From the IMG/VR virus record IMGVR_UViG_3300002518_004857, positions 1 to 25,407 of that record: DNA of 25,407 nt. One strand, given 5' to 3'. Each line of letters starts with the position of its first letter. Positions within the stretch are counted from its first letter, which is position 1. This document shows, in pieces, positions 21,686-25,407 of this stretch. The translations under genes and the position numbers were made by a program. The stretch comes from a virus. The notes below the pieces were generated by a model that saw only the letters and a list, made by a program, of their open reading frames with translations, had not been told where the DNA came from and searched no databases.

Positions 21686-22136
21686 TTTGATAGTTGAGTA
21701 TTTAGAAGACCTCTATATGTTCGATGAAGAGTTGGCTCGTAAGGTACGGCTCCGACACCTTGGATACGAACTTTCGCTTACGGGAGATCCTCTCTTTGAC
21801 AAGTGGGAACGTCAGTTTGCTATGGGAATAGAGCCAGACTTGGATGAAGGTGAAGATGAGTCAACAAAAAGATTTGACGCCAGAGTTCGACACTTAGCTC
21901 AAAAACAATACGAAGAAACCGGAGAAGCCATCTATATTCCAAAAGCCCGAGATCGATATACGGGAGAAGCAGCAGAGCTTTATGAACTGGAAAGATCTCA
22001 TGGGAAATTAGAGGAAGACATGGACTTCAGAGACATGCCAGTGGATAGAGTTTCCGACAGGTATAATGCGGCTATAGGGAATATCCCCCCCGAGCAATTC
22101 GATGAGTTTATGAATTCAATCGGTGCTGTGAAATAG
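21669..22136 (+). CDS. Downstream tail assembly chaperone frame (T-like), likely expressed by frameshift
   Basis: 155 residues from the ATG at 21669 (MSQQADLIVEYLEDLYMFDEE), overlapping the upstream chaperone by 17 bases. The frame is open further up (to at least 21552), but that upstream reading is the shadow of the G-like gene. No Shine-Dalgarno lies at a usable distance from 21669, only a G-run touching the ATG. This favours frameshift or coupled re-initiation over independent starts. The protein is helical and charged (ELARKVRLRHLGYELS, FDKWERQFAMG). In tailed phages a minor G-T fusion recruits the tape measure; the tape measure lies two genes downstream. Confidence 0.65.
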   Translation: MSQQADLIVEYLEDLYMFDEELARKVRLRHLGYELSLTGDPLFDKWERQFAMGIEPDLDEGEDESTKRFDARVRHLAQKQYEETGEAIYIPKARDRYTGEAAELYELERSHGKLEEDMDFRDMPVDRVSDRYNAAIGNIPPEQFDEFMNSIGAVK

Positions 22137-22147
22137 GAGTAGACAAA

Positions 22148-22573
22148 ATGTCAGGATTGTTGCCAAACGCATCTCAAACAATTTTTCCACAGAGGGAAAG
22201 AGATGCCGAAACATCGCCACCGGATCAAAATGATTTCTATGTATACAGAGCGCTTTGTACATCTGTATATGATGGAGATACGGTCAAACTTGATATTTCA
22301 TTGGGGTTTGGTGTTTGGCTTCGAGATCAGACCGTGCGTTTGGCGGGTATTGATGCATGGGAACTTCGCGGCGAGGAAAGAGAGAAGGGACTTCTGGCAA
22401 AGGAGGCTTTACAAGACTTGATCGAAGGCAAGGAAGTCATTATCAGGTCTGAAAAAGATAAAGCGGGGAAATATGGGAGATATATCATCCATGTTTTCCT
22501 AGAAGATGGTGAAGGCTATAAGTACGTTAATTACTGGATGATCGGTCAAGGTCATGCAGTAGAATATGCTTAA
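22148..22573 (+). CDS. Thermonuclease (staphylococcal nuclease-like) enzyme
   Basis: 141 residues; AGGAG at 22135-22139 supports the start. After a 28-residue low-complexity N terminus the SNase fold is clear: YDGDTVKL with Asp42 and Asp44, VRLAGIDAWE with Arg64, Asp69 and Glu72, and KAGKYGRYI with Arg111. These match the family's calcium ligands and catalytic Arg and Glu; the usual Thr after the second Asp is Ala70. The end, GQGHAVEYA, also fits the family. No signal peptide is visible, so it acts in the infected cell or in the virion. It probably cuts DNA or RNA. Its place between chaperones and tape measure might reflect virion-carried DNA entry or simple cargo insertion. Confidence 0.9.
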   Translation: MSGLLPNASQTIFPQRERDAETSPPDQNDFYVYRALCTSVYDGDTVKLDISLGFGVWLRDQTVRLAGIDAWELRGEEREKGLLAKEALQDLIEGKEVIIRSEKDKAGKYGRYIIHVFLEDGEGYKYVNYWMIGQGHAVEYA

Positions 22574-22576
22574 ATA

Positions 22577-22597
22577 TATCTTTGGGGTCTAAAGAAT
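22577..22597. promoter_or_regulatory. Degenerate palindromic box (first of a pair)
   Basis: It matches the consensus at 17 of 21 positions: TCTTT, a changed core GGGG, then TCTAAAGA. It lies just after the nuclease stop codon and 37 bases before the better second copy. Confidence 0.4.
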
Positions 22598-22634
22598 TCA
22601 TTCTGGTTAGTCTTTCTTCCATATTTCCGGATTG

Positions 22635-22655
22635 AATCTTTAGACTCTAAAGTTT
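22635..22655. promoter_or_regulatory. Palindromic box upstream of the tape measure gene
   Basis: Central C, one mismatch in the right arm (T for A at 22653). It ends 21 bases before the ATG at 22677. Confidence 0.65.
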
Positions 22656-22676
22656 TTATTGATTCGAGGATTTGTT

Positions 22677-24770
22677 ATGGCTACGAAAGAAGGAATTGAA
22701 GTACCTCTTATATTGACGCTAGACGCAGCGTCGGAAAGGATGGCGAGACAAAGTTTTCTACGTTCTGCCAGGAGAACTGTGCAGACCACAATGAGCTACA
22801 TGGACCGTAGTGGTGGTAATTCTGGAGTTCTTGGTCAAGTGATGTTTCCTTCAAGGAAGGGAATGAAGCAAAATGTACGTCGTCAAGGCCAACAGGCGCA
22901 GCAGGGTCTGCGTGGTATGCAACAGACTGTTCAGGCCTTGGGAAAAGAGGCAAGAACTGCAGAACAACAATTCAATAGTTTGTTCAACAGTGTTGAAAAA
23001 GCCAGGAAAGCCGACGAGAAGCACGCTGCATCTAGACGGAGACATCAATCGGGTGGTGGTGGTGGTCGTGGTCCTGGTGTGGGTAAGGTTGGCATTGGTG
23101 GTCGGATGGCCCGAGGTGCTAAAACTGCGGGTGGATGGACTAGCCGGAATGCAATAAAAGCGGGTGTCTTTGGTGCGGGTAGTATTTTAGGATTTCTTGT
23201 TTCTGCTTTCCGAGAAGCGATAGGATCTTATGAGAAGCAAACCAGGGCAAGAATGGAAGGAAGCGCGGTTTTAGGCCCAAAAGCAAAGTATGCTCACGGA
23301 GCGGACTATGCATATAACTCTGCGGAAGCTGCGCAGATTCAAGCAAATGCGGCTAGACAGGGAATTACTGGAGGGAGAAGAGGAGGAAGAAATGCTCTAA
23401 AGCTAATGCGAGGATTGGGTCAAGAATCCTTAGCTTTTGGTGGAGGCATTATGTCTCGCCAGAACCTGAGAGGGGGTGCAGGTTCTGACGCCATGATGCG
23501 AACAATATCTGAATCCTTGGCTTTAGGAGTTGAGACCGGACTCGAACGCGCAAGGATCGGAGAGTTTCTCGCGGCGGCTAATCAACTATCTGAACAGCAG
23601 ATACGGATTACTCCTGGTAAAGATGGCTACAAGGGATTTGCCGAAGAGTTGGCGCGACTACAACTGGGAGGAATGAGGGGACGTTTTGCGGGTGGGGCTT
23701 TGGCTCAGGCGCATTCCGCTATCCAGGGAGCCACAGGAGTCCAACAAGCCTTTGCGATGAGGGCCTTTGGGTTTGGCAAGGGAGCCGGTCTCATTGACGT
23801 GTTGAAACGTCAGGAACAAGGGGCGGGTGGTGGCAACATGATGGCAATCATGGAGCAGCTTCGCAGTGAGTATGGGTCAAACAAGCAAGGAGGTTTGTCG
23901 GATGCGGGTAAGCTTGCATTCAAAGGGATGGGGATGGGTTCAATCCATATGGCAGAAGAGTTTAGCAAGGTTTATCTGCAGCAGAAGCAAGGAAAGCTTT
24001 CGCCTGAAGAAGCGAGACAAAAGATTCAAGACATAAAGGAGAAAGAAAAAGCAGAGAGCCGACCCAGGGCAGAAAGGGAAGCGTGGGCAGCGATGAAGAA
24101 GTTTGGAGGATTCCCAGCTATTTTGGCAAAACGTTTTGATCGAATGGCCAATCTTGGTTCTAATCAGCTGGATACATTGTTCTCGATTGATAGCATCCAG
24201 CAATCGATGCTTCACATGGTGGGACCAATGTTCGAAGATATAAAAACCCTCGTTCCTCTAATTAGAGATGGAATGAGAGCCATTGCAGGGCCTGTGCGAA
24301 CAGGCATACAGGCGATTTCTGGATCGGTGACAAAGCTTTTGCAAGGGATTGGTGCTTTTGCAAAAGCGTATAGTGGTTCTAGCAATATGTTCTCTGGTAT
24401 GAGCAATGGGTGGGGAGCGTTCCTTAATGTGTACAATGAGAAGTCCGGAACAGAAGTAGATATAAGCAGAGGACTTTCAAGAGGAGGGGCAATGGATATG
24501 CTTCAACGTTTTGGTCTGGAGAAATCGAAGAAAATGGTAACCGAAGCCTATAGTCAACTTCCTTACACTACTCAAAATACACATAAGATAGTAGCTAAGT
24601 ATGGCACTATAGGCAGTATGCCTATAGACAAAGGAAGTGCTACAGGTTTAGAAAAAATGCTTCGATTATTAACGAGCATATATAGAACTCTAAAAAAGAA
24701 TAAACAGGTCGATGTAAAGGTTTATGGAAAGGGTGTGGGTGTTGTGAGAAAGGGTGGTGCAGAAAAATAA
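22677..24770 (+). CDS. Tail tape measure protein
   Basis: 697 residues from the ATG at 22677; GAGGA at 22666-22670 lies six bases upstream, so an earlier in-frame TTG at 22659 is not the start. The N-terminal 130 residues are basic and helical with Gln-rich coiled coil (NVRRQGQQAQQGLRGMQQTV, ARTAEQQFNSLFNSVEKAR). A Gly-rich linker (GGGGGRGPGVG) and one hydrophobic stretch (AGVFGAGSILGFLVSAF) follow. The rest is Ala/Gly/Gln-rich helices with a charged coiled coil near residues 430-475. Tape measure proteins fill the tube, set its length and enter the host membrane on infection. At about 0.15 nm per residue, a tail of roughly 100 nm is inferred. Chaperone neighbours support the call. Confidence 0.85.
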   Translation: MATKEGIEVPLILTLDAASERMARQSFLRSARRTVQTTMSYMDRSGGNSGVLGQVMFPSRKGMKQNVRRQGQQAQQGLRGMQQTVQALGKEARTAEQQFNSLFNSVEKARKADEKHAASRRRHQSGGGGGRGPGVGKVGIGGRMARGAKTAGGWTSRNAIKAGVFGAGSILGFLVSAFREAIGSYEKQTRARMEGSAVLGPKAKYAHGADYAYNSAEAAQIQANAARQGITGGRRGGRNALKLMRGLGQESLAFGGGIMSRQNLRGGAGSDAMMRTISESLALGVETGLERARIGEFLAAANQLSEQQIRITPGKDGYKGFAEELARLQLGGMRGRFAGGALAQAHSAIQGATGVQQAFAMRAFGFGKGAGLIDVLKRQEQGAGGGNMMAIMEQLRSEYGSNKQGGLSDAGKLAFKGMGMGSIHMAEEFSKVYLQQKQGKLSPEEARQKIQDIKEKEKAESRPRAEREAWAAMKKFGGFPAILAKRFDRMANLGSNQLDTLFSIDSIQQSMLHMVGPMFEDIKTLVPLIRDGMRAIAGPVRTGIQAISGSVTKLLQGIGAFAKAYSGSSNMFSGMSNGWGAFLNVYNEKSGTEVDISRGLSRGGAMDMLQRFGLEKSKKMVTEAYSQLPYTTQNTHKIVAKYGTIGSMPIDKGSATGLEKMLRLLTSIYRTLKKNKQVDVKVYGKGVGVVRKGGAEK

Positions 24771-24772
24771 CG

Positions 24773-25407
24773 ATGGCAATCCAAAGCAGTCTCCAAAATG
24801 CAGTTTCACGTTATGTTTCTCAGATACATAACTATCATTCAACTTGTGATGTCTTTATAGCAACACATTCTGTACATCCTCGGTATCGTGGAAACTTGGG
24901 AACAGGGAGATATACGGTAGGATCTGCAGTTGTAAAATGTGGGACCGAAGATGGTTTTGGTTCTGGCAAAGCGCAGATAACTCTATTGCCAACTTTGCCA
25001 TGGTGGGAGATTTTCTTCGCAAATGATTGGATTTCTGTTTATTTCTCTACAGGAAACGATTCACCTATTGGGTTTGGTGTAGTAGGACAACCAAACTCAC
25101 CTGAAGATAATGATAGAGTTTTGTTTGGATTTATTGACTCTGTTCGCAAAACAGTAGTGGTGGATAAGGATTCTGGTGAAACGAGTGTTCGTTGTGAGAT
25201 TGCGTGTTCTGGTTTTATTAAAGCATTTCAAAGAAGCAGCGTTTATTATAACGAGATGCTGGGGCCTAAGACATTATTTGGTGCGATGATGCCGGGTTTG
25301 TCGACACTTACAAAGCACGTACCTCTATCTGGAACTCCGACGACACTGGCTCGAGCTATTGCTCTTACATATTTAGGATATGCGGGTCAGTTTGTAATGC
25401 CCGACAA
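24773..25407 (+). CDS. Baseplate or tail hub protein, 3' end outside the window
   Basis: The ATG at 24773 lies two bases after the tape-measure stop codon, and the frame stays open to the window edge (211 codons). The start is probably coupled; the nearest GGTGG is rather far upstream. The sequence is beta-rich: DVFIATHSVHPRYRGN, KAQITLLPTLPWWEIFFANDWISVYFST, RVLFGFIDSVRKTVVVDKDSGETSVRCEIACSGFIKAFQRSSVYYN. The order (ligand-domain strands, G[FV]ID-type turn, conserved C.GF..AF) resembles gp27/gpD-type baseplate hub proteins, usually encoded just after the tape measure. Those hubs form the trimer under the tube that carries the spike. The assignment is from pattern and position. Confidence 0.65.
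   Translation, partial: MAIQSSLQNAVSRYVSQIHNYHSTCDVFIATHSVHPRYRGNLGTGRYTVGSAVVKCGTEDGFGSGKAQITLLPTLPWWEIFFANDWISVYFSTGNDSPIGFGVVGQPNSPEDNDRVLFGFIDSVRKTVVVDKDSGETSVRCEIACSGFIKAFQRSSVYYNEMLGPKTLFGAMMPGLSTLTKHVPLSGTPTTLARAIALTYLGYAGQFVMPD

Noticed and set aside
331-22655. The 21-base palindrome as an intrinsic terminator or attachment site
   Set aside because: The stem is AT-rich, one perfect copy lies inside a long gene, a separate strong terminator exists after the sheath gene, and repeated att-like sites at every gene group are implausible.
22659-22676. TTG start adding six residues to the tape measure gene
   Set aside because: GAGGA at 22666-22670 serves the ATG at 22677.
1-25407. tRNA or rRNA genes
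   Set aside because: No cloverleaf-like or conserved rRNA sequence was seen in any intergenic gap.

Overview
The window is a virion-structure segment of a tailed bacteriophage (or prophage) with a contractile, myovirus-type tail. All supported genes lie on the + strand. The recognisable ones run portal, neck or head-closure candidate, tail-completion candidate, tail sheath, tail tube, overlapping tail-assembly chaperones, tape measure and the start of a baseplate or hub protein. No terminase, maturation protease or major capsid gene is recognisable. The DNA is AT-leaning (19 G/C of 60 at 901-960), while the sheath-to-tube genes are clearly richer in G/C. The host cannot be named from the sequence.

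Layout. 1-4775: the 3' part of a giant, acidic, repeat-rich protein of unknown role. 4870-8603: two unrecognised proteins, then a 499-residue protein containing a full Fe/Mn superoxide dismutase-like domain with all four metal ligands. 8735-11932: portal protein split by a 441-residue intein carrying a LAGLIDADG endonuclease. 11939-16042: a tight run of head-tail connector-type genes. 16334-19204: a 956-residue sheath that appears to carry two extra beta modules. 19488-20864: a probably abundant small virion protein, a phage CsrA, and the tail tube. 20909-22136: two overlapping chaperone frames with a probable +1 slip site. 22148-22573: a staphylococcal-nuclease-type enzyme. 22677-24770: tape measure. 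24773-end: partial hub or baseplate gene.

The most striking non-coding signal is a 21-base palindrome (arms AATCTTTAGA and TCTAAAGATT around one central G or C). It lies upstream of 4870, 6503, 8735, 16334, 19488 and 22677 (doubled at the last), and one perfect copy lies inside the first gene. These positions divide the module into transcription units, so it looks like a phage-specific regulatory box. A second regulatory layer is suggested by the phage csrA together with a sheath leader that shows GGA in a hairpin loop and GGA in the sheath ribosome-binding site.

Together the genes make portal, neck, tail and baseplate parts. Three enzyme or regulator genes (SOD-like, CsrA, nuclease) sit among them and are the unusual content.
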